DNA of 64,000 bases from Armatimonadota bacterium (lineage in GTDB: Bacteria > Armatimonadota > Zipacnadia > UBA1398 > JAKPQA01). Both the position numbers and the translations under genes were made by a program. Every line of letters begins with the position of its first letter. The stretch's first letter is position 1. The notes beneath the pieces were generated by a model, which saw only the letters and a program-made list of their open reading frames with translations, did not search any database and was not told the DNA's origin. This document shows positions 1-8,911 of this stretch, piece after piece. The stretch is from assembly GCA_029547025.1 (NCBI GenBank), contig JAKPQA010000035.1:62001-126000 (forward strand). Direction: 5' to 3'.

Positions 1-534
1 GCCCAACAGCAGCGGGCCGACCTCCACGAGATCGAGGCTCACATCGCGGCCGCCGATGCCGCTTACCGTCTGGCCGAGGCCGGGCGTCACTTCACGCTGG
101 GCCTGTACACTCGCGCGGATTTCCTCCGGACCTCACTCCTGCCTCAGACCGGCATCCTCTCGGGTGGGATCCAGTTCCGGATCCCTCTCTTTGATGGCGA
201 CCAGTCGGACGCCGGCAAGAATCGGGCCCAGGCTCAGAAGGAGAAGCTTATCGCTTTCCGTGACAGCCTCCGGGACCAGGTCAATCTCCAGGTTACTGAA
301 GCTTTCCTTGCCCAGGAGTCTGCGACCCGGCGCGTGGCTACGGCCCAGCGAGGTGTCCAGGCGGCCGAAGAAGGCTTCCAGCTCGCCGCAGTGGGCTATG
401 CCAACCAGGTCGTCCCGCTAACCGACATGCTGGATGCCCAGGCACGCCGGACTCAGTCCCAGAACGACTTGGTGAACGCCACGTACGACCGCCGCATGGC
501 CATGGCTCGGCTGGTGAACGTGCTCGGGCGCTAG
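1..534 (+). CDS. TolC-family outer-membrane efflux protein (C-terminal part, cut by window edge)
   Basis: The frame is open from base 1 to the TAG at 532-534, giving about 177 residues of the C-terminal part; the 5' end lies outside the window. A helical stretch is followed by a short beta segment with the motif IPLFDG (fragment residues 61-66), then a long Ala/Gln-rich helical hairpin. That strand plus helical-hairpin order is typical of the second repeat of TolC-type channels, the outer-membrane exit ducts of tripartite pumps. Partner pump genes would be upstream, outside the window. No terminator is obvious before thiC. Confidence 0.8.
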   Translation, partial: AQQQRADLHEIEAHIAAADAAYRLAEAGRHFTLGLYTRADFLRTSLLPQTGILSGGIQFRIPLFDGDQSDAGKNRAQAQKEKLIAFRDSLRDQVNLQVTEAFLAQESATRRVATAQRGVQAAEEGFQLAAVGYANQVVPLTDMLDAQARRTQSQNDLVNATYDRRMAMARLVNVLGR

Positions 535-721
535 GCATTTCAGCGTGGGCCTTGTGTCGCTGCCTTGAGGCACCCTCCATCTCCCGCTACACTAGGATCA
601 CTCGATCGCACTCGGCCCCTCTCGCGGGTGGGAGATCCCATCATCGAACGGGTGGTGTGGCCGGTCCGGGATCTTTCTCTGCTTTCCTCCCGTTGTTTGG
701 AGAACGAGGCTGGTGCCAACG

Positions 722-2038
722 ATGACTCAGCTGGAAGCCGTCCGGGAAGGACGGATCACCGATGTTCTGAAGGCCGCGGCGGCACGTGACGCCGTGGACG
801 TGTCGCGGCTCCGAGACCTGGTAGCCTCGGGCCGCGCCGTCGTGCCTGCTAACGTGGGGCATACGAACCTGGCACCCGTCGCCATCGGCGAAGGGCTGCC
901 GGTGAAGATCAACGCCAATATCGGAACGTCGCCGGAGCGCGCCTGCGTCGAGGAGGAGGCGGCGAAACTCCGTGCCGCCCTCGATGCCGGTGCGCATGCC
1001 GTGATGGACTTGTCGACCGGCGGCGATCTCCACGCGATTCGGCGAGAGTTGATCGCGCAGTGTCCGGCCGTCTTTGGGACTGTGCCCATCTACGAAGTGG
1101 CCGTCGAGCTGGGCCGCCAGGGCAGGCACATCACCGAGATGGAGCCCGATCATCTCTTCGGCGTCATCGAGAGGCACGCGCAGGACGGAGTGGACTTCAT
1201 CACGGTGCACTGCGGTGTGGTCCGCGACAGCGTGGCGCGGCTACAGGCAGAGGGCCGGACGTGCGATATCGTCAGTCGGGGTGGGGCCTTCCTGGCCGCG
1301 TGGGTCCTCGCCAACGAGCAAGAGAACCCATTGTACAGCCGCTATGACGACCTCCTGGAGATCTGCAGGCAGTACGACGTCACGCTGAGCCTGGGCGACG
1401 GGCTCAGGCCCGGGTGCCTGGCTGACGCGACGGATCGGGCCCAGGTGCAGGAGACCATCGTCCTGGGCGAGCTGGTCGATCGCGCCAGGGCGGCCGGCGT
1501 CCAGGCCATGGTGGAAGGTCCGGGCCACATGCCGCTCGACCAGATCGAGGCCAACGTCCGGCTCGAGAAGCGGCTGTGCCATGGCGCACCTTTTTATGTC
1601 CTCGGCCCGATCGTGACAGACCTGGCGCCCGGCTACGATCACATCTCGGGTGCCATCGGCGGCGCCCTGGCGGCGTGGGCCGGCGCAGACTTCCTGTGCT
1701 ATGTCACCCCGGCCGAGCACTTGGGCCTGCCCACTCCGGCCGATGTCAGACAGGGCGTGATTGCCTCACGCATCGCCGGCCACGCGGCCGACATCGCGCG
1801 CGGGCTGCCTGGGGCGCGGGAGCAGGATGACGCCATGGGCAAGGCCCGGCGCGCGCGCGACTGGGAACGCCAGGCAGAGCTGGCCCTGGACCCCGAGGCC
1901 GTCCGCGCGTCCAGGGCCGTAAGGGAGGCCCTCCGGCGCGACGCGGGGCAGGATCCCGAGGACGCCTGCTCCATGTGCGGGCGCTTCTGCTCCGTGCGGA
2001 TCGCGGCTCAGGCGCTTCGGGGCGAAGCCCTCGAGTAG
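722..2038 (+). CDS. thiC: Phosphomethylpyrimidine synthase ThiC
   Basis: ThiC converts aminoimidazole ribotide to HMP phosphate, the pyrimidine half of thiamine, by radical SAM chemistry in the cytosol. The 438-residue protein lacks the long N-terminal domain of enterobacterial ThiC, so it is the short form. Recognisable blocks include NANIGTS near residue 64, the VEGPGHMP block, and the C-terminal cysteine motif CSMCGRFC (residues 416-423). That motif is CX2CX3C, one residue shorter than the CX2CX4C of E. coli ThiC. ATG 722 gives the usual MTQLE-type start; GTG 713 is also in frame. No TPP riboswitch was recognised upstream. thiL lies 7 kb downstream. Confidence 0.95.
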   Translation: MTQLEAVREGRITDVLKAAAARDAVDVSRLRDLVASGRAVVPANVGHTNLAPVAIGEGLPVKINANIGTSPERACVEEEAAKLRAALDAGAHAVMDLSTGGDLHAIRRELIAQCPAVFGTVPIYEVAVELGRQGRHITEMEPDHLFGVIERHAQDGVDFITVHCGVVRDSVARLQAEGRTCDIVSRGGAFLAAWVLANEQENPLYSRYDDLLEICRQYDVTLSLGDGLRPGCLADATDRAQVQETIVLGELVDRARAAGVQAMVEGPGHMPLDQIEANVRLEKRLCHGAPFYVLGPIVTDLAPGYDHISGAIGGALAAWAGADFLCYVTPAEHLGLPTPADVRQGVIASRIAGHAADIARGLPGAREQDDAMGKARRARDWERQAELALDPEAVRASRAVREALRRDAGQDPEDACSMCGRFCSVRIAAQALRGEALE

Positions 2039-2133
2039 CCTCCCCAGCCGGCCCTTGGCGGTCGCTAAGGTTCGGCATGGGTCGAGAGGGTCTGGCACCC
2101 GACTACCCCGTCTTGTACAGTGGTCACGCGGAG

Positions 2134-2154
2134 GCGCGTCCGCTGGGGACGCGT
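2134..2154. terminator. Candidate bidirectional hairpin between convergent thiC and SMP-30-like gene
   Basis: Arms 2136-2141 and 2147-2152 are perfectly complementary around a 5-base loop, with one further G-C pair (2135/2153). An alternative outer pairing uses TCACGCG (2124-2130) with its complement at 2150-2156. There is no T-tract, so factor-independent termination is not assured. Confidence 0.3.
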
Positions 2155-2208
2155 GATTCCCCAACCAGGCCGAACGGCGGCCGCGGGGCCTGCGTTACGG
2201 CCAATGCC

Positions 2209-3123
2209 CTAACCGGCCCTCCCTCGGAAACCGATCTCGTTGGGAATCTGCTGTGCCGCCCGGCAGCCCACATCGAACCGATGGATGCTGTGTCGTGCGG
2301 CCACGGTCACGAAGAGCTGGTCGCGCCACCAGCAGAGGTTCGTAACCTGGCTTCCTCCGGCGTCGAGGCTCCCGAGGAGCTCCCCGTCTTGGGAGAGCAC
2401 ATCGACCGTGCCATGCGTCCACCGACAGACCCACAGGCGGCCGAACTCGTCGAACATGAGCCCATCGGCCGTGTCATCTGGAAACTGATGGACGACTCGA
2501 GGGTTGGCCCCAGTCCCGTCGGGCTGCAGGTCATACACGAGGATCCGGTTCGCCGCCGATTCGGCGACGAAGATCCGAGTCTGATCCGGGGACACCGCCA
2601 GGCCATTGGGGTATGCAATCCGGTCGGCGACGCGGTTCACCTCGCCGCTGGGAGCGATGCGGTAGACGGCGCCAATGGGGTTCTCGATGGTGGCCGTCCC
2701 GCAGTCGGAGAAGTATATGTTCCCCGCCAGGTCGAGGCAGACGTCATTGGGGCCAATGTATGGCCGGTCTTCGAATCGCTGAGTCAGCACACGGATATCG
2801 GCCCCGGCTGGATCGACCCGAAGGATGCGTTTGCCCTCGTAGTCGGCCGCGATCAGGAAGCCTTCGGCGTCCACCTTGAGACCGTTGGCTCGGCCTCCCG
2901 TCTGGCAGAGCACCCGAACCTCGCCTTCGGGTGTCTTGACGCCGATGCTCCCATTCCGGATGTAGTCGACAAAGTAAAGATTCCCGTAGGCGTCAAAGAT
3001 GGGCCCTTCAGCGAAATCGATGTCGGCCACAACCGGATACGGCTCGACGTCCTGTGGCACCGGAGGTACATCCGCGGCCACCGCGATCATCCCCCAGCAG
3101 GTGAGTGCGAGTGCGCTCTGCAT
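2209..3123 (-). CDS. Secreted SMP-30/gluconolactonase-like beta-propeller protein
   Basis: A 304-residue protein with a short hydrophobic N-terminus ending near AVAA, likely a signal peptide. The rest is a six-bladed propeller of the SMP-30/gluconolactonase/LRE family: FAEGPIFD near residue 39, GPNDVCLD in the middle, YPNGLAVSPD, then a DGLMFDEFG block. The Glu, Asn and Asp of these blocks match the family's divalent-metal ligands. Members hydrolyse sugar lactones or related esters; the substrate here is not evident. It sits 24 bases beyond the stop of a URO-D-family gene on the same strand and converges on thiC. Confidence 0.82.
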   Translation of the reverse strand: MQSALALTCWGMIAVAADVPPVPQDVEPYPVVADIDFAEGPIFDAYGNLYFVDYIRNGSIGVKTPEGEVRVLCQTGGRANGLKVDAEGFLIAADYEGKRILRVDPAGADIRVLTQRFEDRPYIGPNDVCLDLAGNIYFSDCGTATIENPIGAVYRIAPSGEVNRVADRIAYPNGLAVSPDQTRIFVAESAANRILVYDLQPDGTGANPRVVHQFPDDTADGLMFDEFGRLWVCRWTHGTVDVLSQDGELLGSLDAGGSQVTNLCWWRDQLFVTVAARHSIHRFDVGCRAAQQIPNEIGFRGRAG

Positions 3124-3147
3124 GGTCCCTCCCGCGCGGCGGCCCCA

Positions 3148-4218
3148 TCAGCCGCCGATAAGCTCGTGCACGAGCTCCATGTAGTAGGAGAAGTTATCGA
3201 ATGGCACATCCGGGGGCACCGCATGGTCGACGAAGGGCACATAGCCCCCGTCGGCCAAGAGGGGCGGAATCCGCGCCATCACCTCGTCATACACCGCCTG
3301 CCTGTTCTTGGCCAGCGCCCGTTTGTCGATGCCACCGACGAGGATGAGGTCCCTTCCGTACTGCCGACGGTAACCCACGGGGTCGCAGCCCGCCGCGATC
3401 TCCAGTGGGTAGATGCCGTTGACGCCGCTCTCCAGGAACAGGGGGATCAGCTCATCCACATTGCCGTCGGAGTCGACCAGGTGGATGTCGATGCCGCGCT
3501 GGGCGAGGAAGCTCGTCACGCGACGATAGCAGGGCGTCATGAACTCGCGGAACAGCCTCGGTGAGATCAGACTGCCTGACTTCATGGCCATGTCTTCCCA
3601 ATACAGCGCGAAGTCGAGGTCGAGCTCATCGGCAGCGCGAGTGATCGTCTCGATCACAAAGTCGGCGATGGTGTGGGTCATCTCCCGCACCAGCTCGGGG
3701 TCGTCGTAGTAGAGGATGGCCAGATGCTCCATGCCCACCCAGTTGCGGAGCCATCCGTAGTAGGAGCCGCCACTGATGCCCAGAGGATAGTCACGGCCGG
3801 CCCAGCACCGGCGCAAGTCATCCCAGTATTGCGGGTAGCGGGCGGGCGATGCGGGATTGAGGCGCTCTTTGAAGATCTCCCACTGTTCCCGCCCGCGGAT
3901 CGGGTACACGAGCCACTGGCTCATTCCGATCTCCCGATCGGACCACGCCTTGGTCCGCCCACCCAGTTCGTCTTCGACGATGCGCCAGTGCTCGGTCTGC
4001 TCAACCACCTGAGTCTCGAGAGGGGGGACGGACCCCAGGTCGATCGGAACGGTCTCGTAGCGGTCGAATCCGAAGTAGGCATTCAGGTGGACGTCGGCCG
4101 GCATGCCCTCTCGCCGCCAGCGCGACAGCGTCTCGCCGAAGAACCAGTGGGGCATCAGAAAGGGGCGGTCCGGCTTGCCAAAGTGCATGGTCTCGAGGAA
4201 CCGTTCGCGTGCCGTCAT
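3148..4218 (-). CDS. Uroporphyrinogen decarboxylase (URO-D)-family protein, methyltransferase-like branch
   Basis: A 356-residue protein beginning MTARERFL, a common opening of URO-D-fold proteins; ATG 4218 is preceded by GGGGAG. The C-terminal half has DIHLVDSDGN, then GVNGIYPLEI and LILVGGIDKR, in the order seen in URO-D-fold methylcobamide:CoM methyltransferase relatives (MtaA type). It is unlikely to be true HemE: it lacks the HemE N-terminal RQAGR-type motif, and no haem genes are nearby. Neighbours on the same strand are sugar-related (mannitol-phosphate dehydrogenase-like upstream, SMP-30-like downstream), as is often seen for uncharacterised URO-D proteins in carbohydrate clusters. 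The substrate is unknown. Confidence 0.78.
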   Translation of the reverse strand: MTARERFLETMHFGKPDRPFLMPHWFFGETLSRWRREGMPADVHLNAYFGFDRYETVPIDLGSVPPLETQVVEQTEHWRIVEDELGGRTKAWSDREIGMSQWLVYPIRGREQWEIFKERLNPASPARYPQYWDDLRRCWAGRDYPLGISGGSYYGWLRNWVGMEHLAILYYDDPELVREMTHTIADFVIETITRAADELDLDFALYWEDMAMKSGSLISPRLFREFMTPCYRRVTSFLAQRGIDIHLVDSDGNVDELIPLFLESGVNGIYPLEIAAGCDPVGYRRQYGRDLILVGGIDKRALAKNRQAVYDEVMARIPPLLADGGYVPFVDHAVPPDVPFDNFSYYMELVHELIGG

Positions 4219-4297
4219 GATGGCAGCACTCCCCAGGGCGGCCCGCATTGCCTGGATTGGGGCCGGCGGGAATAGGGTTTCCCGCCGCCGGGCACCG

Positions 4298-5428
4298 CTA
4301 CCTGCGGCACTCCAGTGCTTCGAAAGCCGCGATGCACTCGGCGAAGCACGGCTCGATGGCGGCAATCCCGCACACCGACTCGAGTACCGCCCCCGGTCCG
4401 CCGCGTCGCACACGTCTGGCGAGCTCTGCGGCGGAGGGGTCTTTCGGGTCGCGGTAGCGCAGTGCGGCGCCGATGACACGCGTCACGGGCAGGGTGCTCA
4501 GATGGGCGGCCTGCAGGAGACGTAGCAGCCCTACCAGCCGCTCGCCGGGGCCCAGCTTCCGAAGCGGATCGCGTGCCAGCCGCGCGATCGTATCCCCGAG
4601 CTCCGCGTTGGGGTACCGCTCGTCCTGCAACTGGACCAAGTGGTCCCGAGTCGCCTCGGGGTTGAGTCCGAACTCATGCACGAGAACCGCACCGGCCGCA
4701 TGGAGCAGATCCTCGAGATGACGCCGTATCGGCGCCCGCTGGACGGCTTCGGCTACCGTGGTGCAGCCCAGGTAGGCCCCCATGTAGGCGATGAGCGCGT
4801 GGCCCGCATTGTTGGTGTAGAGCTTCCGCCAGTAGAAGGGAGTGATGTCCTGCCAGTAGTCGAAACCGGGGATATCCGGCGCCGGACCCAACCAATGGGC
4901 AGCCTCGACATAGGTGGTTCGGATACGCTCCGCCACCAGGTCCAGGCTCCTATCGAGGGAGCGCACCATCGGCTCGGGCGATGACCGGACGCACGAGAAA
5001 CGTTCGCGCGAGGCACCCCGCGCCGCCAGGGCCTGCGCGAGCACCTCGCCGCCTTGCGGGGCATTCTCACATAGCAGAATGTTCAGCGGCTCCGCCCGAT
5101 CCGCCAGTCCGTCGACCAATAGGGGTGCGATGGCCGGCAGGTTCTGCGAGCCAACCGCCGTTGCGGCGAACTGGCACGAAGCGATGGCGGCGCGGAGGCG
5201 CCTCCGGTCGTCGGTGGTGATGACGTCGTAGTCTGATACGGTGCGCACCAAGCTCTGGCCGCCACCAACGAGGCGAATGCAGTAATGGCCGGCCTGACGA
5301 AGTGCCTTCCCCTTAGCCTGCCGAGCCACGAACACGGGACGGAGGCCTGCCGCAGACACGACGTCGGCCACCAGCCCCCGGCCGATGCTACCGGCCCCGA
5401 TGATGACCACACTCTCGCCCGGCGCCAC
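4298..5428 (-). CDS. Mannitol-1-phosphate 5-dehydrogenase-like oxidoreductase
   Basis: NAD(P)-dependent sugar-alcohol-phosphate dehydrogenase of the mannitol dehydrogenase family. A Rossmann motif GAGSIGRG lies near the N-terminus. The catalytic region includes the block YTNNAGHALIAYMG, matching the K-x4-N-x2-H arrangement of the family (Lys in WRKLYTNN). I chose GTG 5428 because GGAGG precedes it by six bases and the resulting 376 residues fit the MtlD length (about 380); the reading frame stays open upstream to 5632 without a better start. It lies 79 bases before the URO-D gene and probably shares its transcript. The sugar phosphate used is inferred from family only. Confidence 0.8.
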   Translation of the reverse strand: MAPGESVVIIGAGSIGRGLVADVVSAAGLRPVFVARQAKGKALRQAGHYCIRLVGGGQSLVRTVSDYDVITTDDRRRLRAAIASCQFAATAVGSQNLPAIAPLLVDGLADRAEPLNILLCENAPQGGEVLAQALAARGASRERFSCVRSSPEPMVRSLDRSLDLVAERIRTTYVEAAHWLGPAPDIPGFDYWQDITPFYWRKLYTNNAGHALIAYMGAYLGCTTVAEAVQRAPIRRHLEDLLHAAGAVLVHEFGLNPEATRDHLVQLQDERYPNAELGDTIARLARDPLRKLGPGERLVGLLRLLQAAHLSTLPVTRVIGAALRYRDPKDPSAAELARRVRRGGPGAVLESVCGIAAIEPCFAECIAAFEALECRR

Positions 5429-6376
5429 ACCCAGCCTCCACCCGTGCCCAACGGCCACAAGAGTAAGAACGTTGAAGGTTCGCCGACGTTTCGTCCGAGC
5501 CCTCCCAGGGCTGGCCCATCCACCAATGACCTGACCGTCGCTAGATTGGTGGCACGGGACGGGTCTGTCTGCTAGATGCATGGCCGGGTTGCTGAGAGAC
5601 GCACAGGATGTGGCGGCAACGTGGTGGGGCATTGGACCGCCGGTACGCTCGCTTCGGGCGCTGAAGGGCTACGGATCCTGAGGGAGGAGCTGCTGTGGGG
5701 TTCCCGAGCCCATCCATACCGCACCGATCGGTGGGCCTTGGCTGACATCGCCCAGCTCACCAGGAACCGGTCCGGTGTGCGGCGGTCCGTGACTGGGGAG
5801 TGGCGCATACCGTAGGGCATGGGCGTTGGCTGCCGGAAGCCCGCGCAGCGGTCAGTGCGGAGTGGCTGACGGCGGAGCACCTCCCGCCGCACGCGCCCGG
5901 ACCCAACCTGGTGGCGCAGGTGTGGGCGGACTCGCGGGGGAGGAAACTGGCTCCGCACGCCTCTGATAGCCCGGGCGAGCTTTCCGGACATTCCGCCCGC
6001 GATGGACGCCGCGTCGGCTGGGTCAAGCGCCGCTCAGGCTTCATCCAGCATTCCAGACTCCTGGACCTCGGCATCACCAGACAAGAGTGGCAAGATCATC
6101 GGCAGGGCCATGCATATCCCCCACGAGGCCGTGGGCCTCCTCAGACACGAGTCGGCTCGGGCCGTATGCAGTCCCACCAGCCGCTCGCCTTGGCATTCGG
6201 GCGCGTTTGGGCGATAATGTGGCCCGCGTCGGCGACTCGCTTGCCCCTGCCGGCGCGACTTCGGAGGGCTCGGCGCCACACTCGGAGGGTGCTGAGCGAA
6301 TCTGACACTCCCGTGAACGCCGGCCCGGGCTCGTGCGCCCGCCGGTGACCGTCACACAGAAAGGGATCGTGCTGCT
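5429..6376. other. About 950 bp without a convincing gene
   Basis: Several open frames cross this stretch on both strands, but their translations are Arg/Pro/Ser-rich, match no family I recognise and lack good ribosome-binding sites. It holds the divergent control region of the dehydrogenase (minus) and aldolase (plus) genes. A strong sigma-70-type promoter lies at 6190-6218, and there is a 12-bp perfect palindrome CACCGATCGGTG at 5722-5733. It may be decayed coding DNA. Confidence 0.5.
6190..6218 (+). promoter_or_regulatory. Sigma-70-type promoter for class II aldolase
   Basis: TTGGCA (6190-6195), a 17-base spacer, then GATAAT (6213-6218). It is the best promoter match upstream of the aldolase and would give a leader of roughly 150 bases. 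Confidence 0.6.
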
Positions 6377-7399
6377 ATGGCTCTTGTGCCGATGCGTGTC
6401 CTCTTGGACGAGGCCGCCAAGGGCGGCTATGGCGTGGGCGCCTTCAACGTGAACAACATGGAGCAGATTCAGGCCATCATGATGGCCGCCCAGAAGACCC
6501 AGTCGCCGGTCATCGTCCAGGCCAGCCGGGGAGCCCGCAAGTACTCGAACGACGCCTACCTCCGGCATCTCATGCTCGCCGCCGTTGAGCTGAACCCCGA
6601 CATCCCCATCGTCATGCACCTGGACCACGGCAACTCAGTGGAGACCTGCCGTTCGGCCATCGAGCAAGGCTTCACGTCGGTCATGATGGATGGTTCGCTC
6701 CTGGAGGATGGCAAGACGCCTTCGGACCTCGAGTACAACGTCAAGGTGACCTCTGAGGTCGTGAAGATGGCGCACGATCGTGGAGTCACCGTCGAGGGCG
6801 AGCTCGGCTGCCTGGGCGGCATCGAGGACGGCCACGGCGCCAACCTCGATCCCCGGGCTCACCTGACCAACCCCGATCAGGCGGTCGAGTTTGTCGAGCG
6901 TACCGGAGTAGACGCCCTGGCCGTGGCCATCGGCACTTCCCATGGCGCCTACAAGTTCACCCGTAAGCCCGATGCCGAGATCCTGGCCATGGACATCATC
7001 CAGGAGATCCACCGCCGTCTGCCCAAGTGCCACCTGGTCATGCACGGCTCCTCGTCCGTGCCCAAAGAGCTGATCGACAAGATCAACCAGTACGGCGGTG
7101 ACATCAAGCCGACCTTCGGCGTGCCGATCGAAGAGATCCAGCTTGGCATCAAGAATGGCGTCCGCAAGATCAATGTCGATACCGATAACCGGTTGGCAAT
7201 CACGGGCGCGATTCGCCAGGTCTTCGTCGAGACGCCGGCCGAGTTCGACCTGCGCAAGTACCTGGATCCAGCGCGGTCGGCCATGGCTGAGGTCGTCGCC
7301 GCGAGGATGACTGCCTTTGGACAGGCGGGCCACGCCAAGGACGTGCCCATGGTCAGCCTGGACGAGATGGCCGAGCGCTATCGGTCGGGCAGTGTCTAG
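6377..7399 (+). CDS. fba: Class II fructose-1,6-bisphosphate aldolase
   Basis: Zinc-dependent aldolase cleaving fructose-1,6-bisphosphate to DHAP and glyceraldehyde-3-phosphate in glycolysis/gluconeogenesis. At 340 residues it fits the family. Visible motifs: HLDHG at residues 81-85 (zinc His and catalytic Asp), [10 protein letters not shown] with a metal-binding Glu, [16 protein letters not shown] (zinc His) and the phosphate-binding [10 protein letters not shown]. The insert [22 protein letters not shown] resembles the longer CbbA/FbaA-type class II subtype. The gene stands alone between its own promoter and terminator. Its codon use reads like that of a well-expressed gene. Confidence 0.97.
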   Translation: MALVPMRVLLDEAAKGGYGVGAFNVNNMEQIQAIMMAAQKTQSPVIVQASRGARKYSNDAYLRHLMLAAVELNPDIPIVMHLDHGNSVETCRSAIEQGFTSVMMDGSLLEDGKTPSDLEYNVKVTSEVVKMAHDRGVTVEGELGCLGGIEDGHGANLDPRAHLTNPDQAVEFVERTGVDALAVAIGTSHGAYKFTRKPDAEILAMDIIQEIHRRLPKCHLVMHGSSSVPKELIDKINQYGGDIKPTFGVPIEEIQLGIKNGVRKINVDTDNRLAITGAIRQVFVETPAEFDLRKYLDPARSAMAEVVAARMTAFGQAGHAKDVPMVSLDEMAERYRSGSV

Positions 7400-7426
7400 C
7401 AGGGATGGCCAAGCTGACACGGATGG

Positions 7427-7461
7427 ACGGGGGCGCCTTCGAGCGCCCCCGTTGGCGTTTT
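7427..7461 (+). terminator. Rho-independent terminator after fba
   Basis: A perfect 10-bp GC stem (7427-7436 with 7443-7452) around a six-base CTTCGA loop is followed by TGGCGTTTT. It lies 28 bases beyond the aldolase stop. Confidence 0.85.
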
Positions 7462-7614
7462 GGGGGCCGTTGATCCAAGTAACAACCCCGCAACGGCCGC
7501 AGGAGCGTTCAGGGAATTGGGCCTCGGGCCACGAATAGGCATATGCAGTGAGCTGGCGGCGCCCGCCGGGCCGCCGCGCGGCGGGCCATCTCGGCATGGA
7601 CGGAGGCTGGTGGC

Positions 7615-8031
7615 GTGAACCGGTTGGCTCTCAGGCTCGGGCTGTACGGCGGCTTCATGGCGTTCACCACCAGTGCGCTGGTCATGTTCACGGCCGATCC
7701 GCAGTTCGCGCAGCGGACGCCCGCACAACTCCTGCAGATCTCACTCATATGGTTCGGTTTCGCGGCACTGCTTGGGAGCGTCATCGGATGGGGCGTCTTC
7801 GCCGCGTGGAGCCACCGCCCAACCGAGGCAGGTGAGGCCCAAGCGATCCCTGCCACAGGGCCGCCGTCGGTCAGCGCCAATCAGGCATCCCGGGCCTATG
7901 CCGCTTCGGCACAGGGGCCTATCGCCGAGGAGCAACCAGAGTTCGAGGAAGGGACTGCGGGCATCTTCGAAACGATCCCGCCCGAGTCGACGGCCCAGGT
8001 CATCCGGGGAACCTTCCAGAACGAACAGTGA
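7615..8031 (+). CDS. Small two-helix membrane protein of unknown function
   Basis: A 138-residue protein starting at GTG 7615. Two hydrophobic helices (about residues 8-27 and 41-64) form a hairpin, followed by a roughly 70-residue acidic, disordered-looking tail rich in Ala, Pro, Glu and Ser. I do not recognise the family. It lies 85 bases upstream of the FliA/WhiG-type sigma factor gene on the same strand. Small membrane proteins next to such sigma factors could act in their regulation, but nothing in the sequence proves that. Confidence 0.6.
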   Translation: MNRLALRLGLYGGFMAFTTSALVMFTADPQFAQRTPAQLLQISLIWFGFAALLGSVIGWGVFAAWSHRPTEAGEAQAIPATGPPSVSANQASRAYAASAQGPIAEEQPEFEEGTAGIFETIPPESTAQVIRGTFQNEQ

Positions 8032-8116
8032 TGGGGGCCACGGCCGTTGGTGGAGTAGAGTGAGCCCGGGGCTCCTGGTTTCCGTGTGACAGACATCCGT
8101 ATAGGAACGTGGTTTC

Positions 8117-8863
8117 GTGCTAAGGCAGTACCGGCAGAACATGTCTCCCGAAGAGCGGGAGGCCCTGATCCTGCAGTATGCCCACTTGGTGCGCTATGTG
8201 GTCGGGCGCATCATGGTGGAGTTGCCTCGTCACGTGGACCGCGATGACTTGATCGGGCACGGGACCATCGGCCTGATCCGGGCTGTGGATAAGTTCGACC
8301 CTCGCCGAGGTGTCAAGTTCGAAACCTATGCTATCTCGGTGATCCGCGGCGCTGTCCTCGAAGCCCTGCGTCAGGAGGACTGGGTTCCGCGGTCCGTTCG
8401 CGACAAGTCGCGGCGGGTGGCCCAGGCCATCCGCCAGATCGAACTTGAACTGGGCCGGCCGCCCGAGGATGCCGAGATTGCCGAAGCCCTGGAGATGACG
8501 CTCGACGAGTACCAGGCGCTGTTGGCCAGCATCGCCAAAATCAGTGTGGTCTCTCTCGAGACAGGCTTCGAGGCCGACCCAGACTCCAGTGGATCACCGG
8601 TAGACGAGATCGCCGACCAGGCACCGGGGCCTGACGCCGTCTACGGCCGAGCCGAGCGCAAACAGATCCTCGCGCAGGCGATCGACTCATTGCCAGAAAG
8701 AGAGAAGCTCGTGATTGCCTTGTACTATCAGGAGGGCTTGACACTCAAGGAGATTGGCCTCGTACTCGAAGTCACCGAGTCGCGCGTATGCCAACTCCAT
8801 ACCCAGGCTCTGCTGCGACTCCGCGGCAGGCTGGAGCAGCTGCGGCCCTCCCTGATGGGCTAG
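8117..8863 (+). CDS. fliA: RNA polymerase sigma factor, FliA/WhiG (sigma-28) family
   Basis: A 248-residue group 3 sigma factor. Region 2 spans about residues 18-90, with DLIGHGTIGLIRAVDKFDPRR and KFETYAISVIRGAVLEALR. Region 3 follows (SRRVAQAIRQIELELGRPP). Region 4 ends the protein, with LTLKEIGLVLEVTESRVCQLH as its helix-turn-helix. The order and length match FliA/WhiG. The start is GTG 8117. No flagellar or chemotaxis gene lies within the window, so whether it drives motility or a developmental regulon is open. ThiL starts 48 bases downstream. Confidence 0.93.
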   Translation: MLRQYRQNMSPEEREALILQYAHLVRYVVGRIMVELPRHVDRDDLIGHGTIGLIRAVDKFDPRRGVKFETYAISVIRGAVLEALRQEDWVPRSVRDKSRRVAQAIRQIELELGRPPEDAEIAEALEMTLDEYQALLASIAKISVVSLETGFEADPDSSGSPVDEIADQAPGPDAVYGRAERKQILAQAIDSLPEREKLVIALYYQEGLTLKEIGLVLEVTESRVCQLHTQALLRLRGRLEQLRPSLMG

Positions 8864-8911
8864 CGCACGGGTGGGCCTCGTCATGGCCCAATGGAGCCCC
8901 AGGAGTCTCCC

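Noticed and set aside
535-721. Possible TPP riboswitch upstream of thiC
   Set aside because: The conserved CUGAGA and ...CCUGAUCUGG-type segments of the TPP aptamer could not be found, although the position would fit.
1975-3564. A 529-codon open frame on the plus strand
   Set aside because: It runs antisense through the SMP-30-like and URO-D-family genes and its translation matches nothing; GC-rich antisense frames stay open by codon bias.
3148-4218. Calling the URO-D-family gene hemE
   Set aside because: It lacks the HemE N-terminal signature and haem-pathway neighbours, and sits among sugar-related genes.
5800-6348. A 182-codon plus-strand open frame in the gene-poor stretch
   Set aside because: No ribosome-binding site, no family resemblance, atypical composition, and the fba promoter lies inside it.
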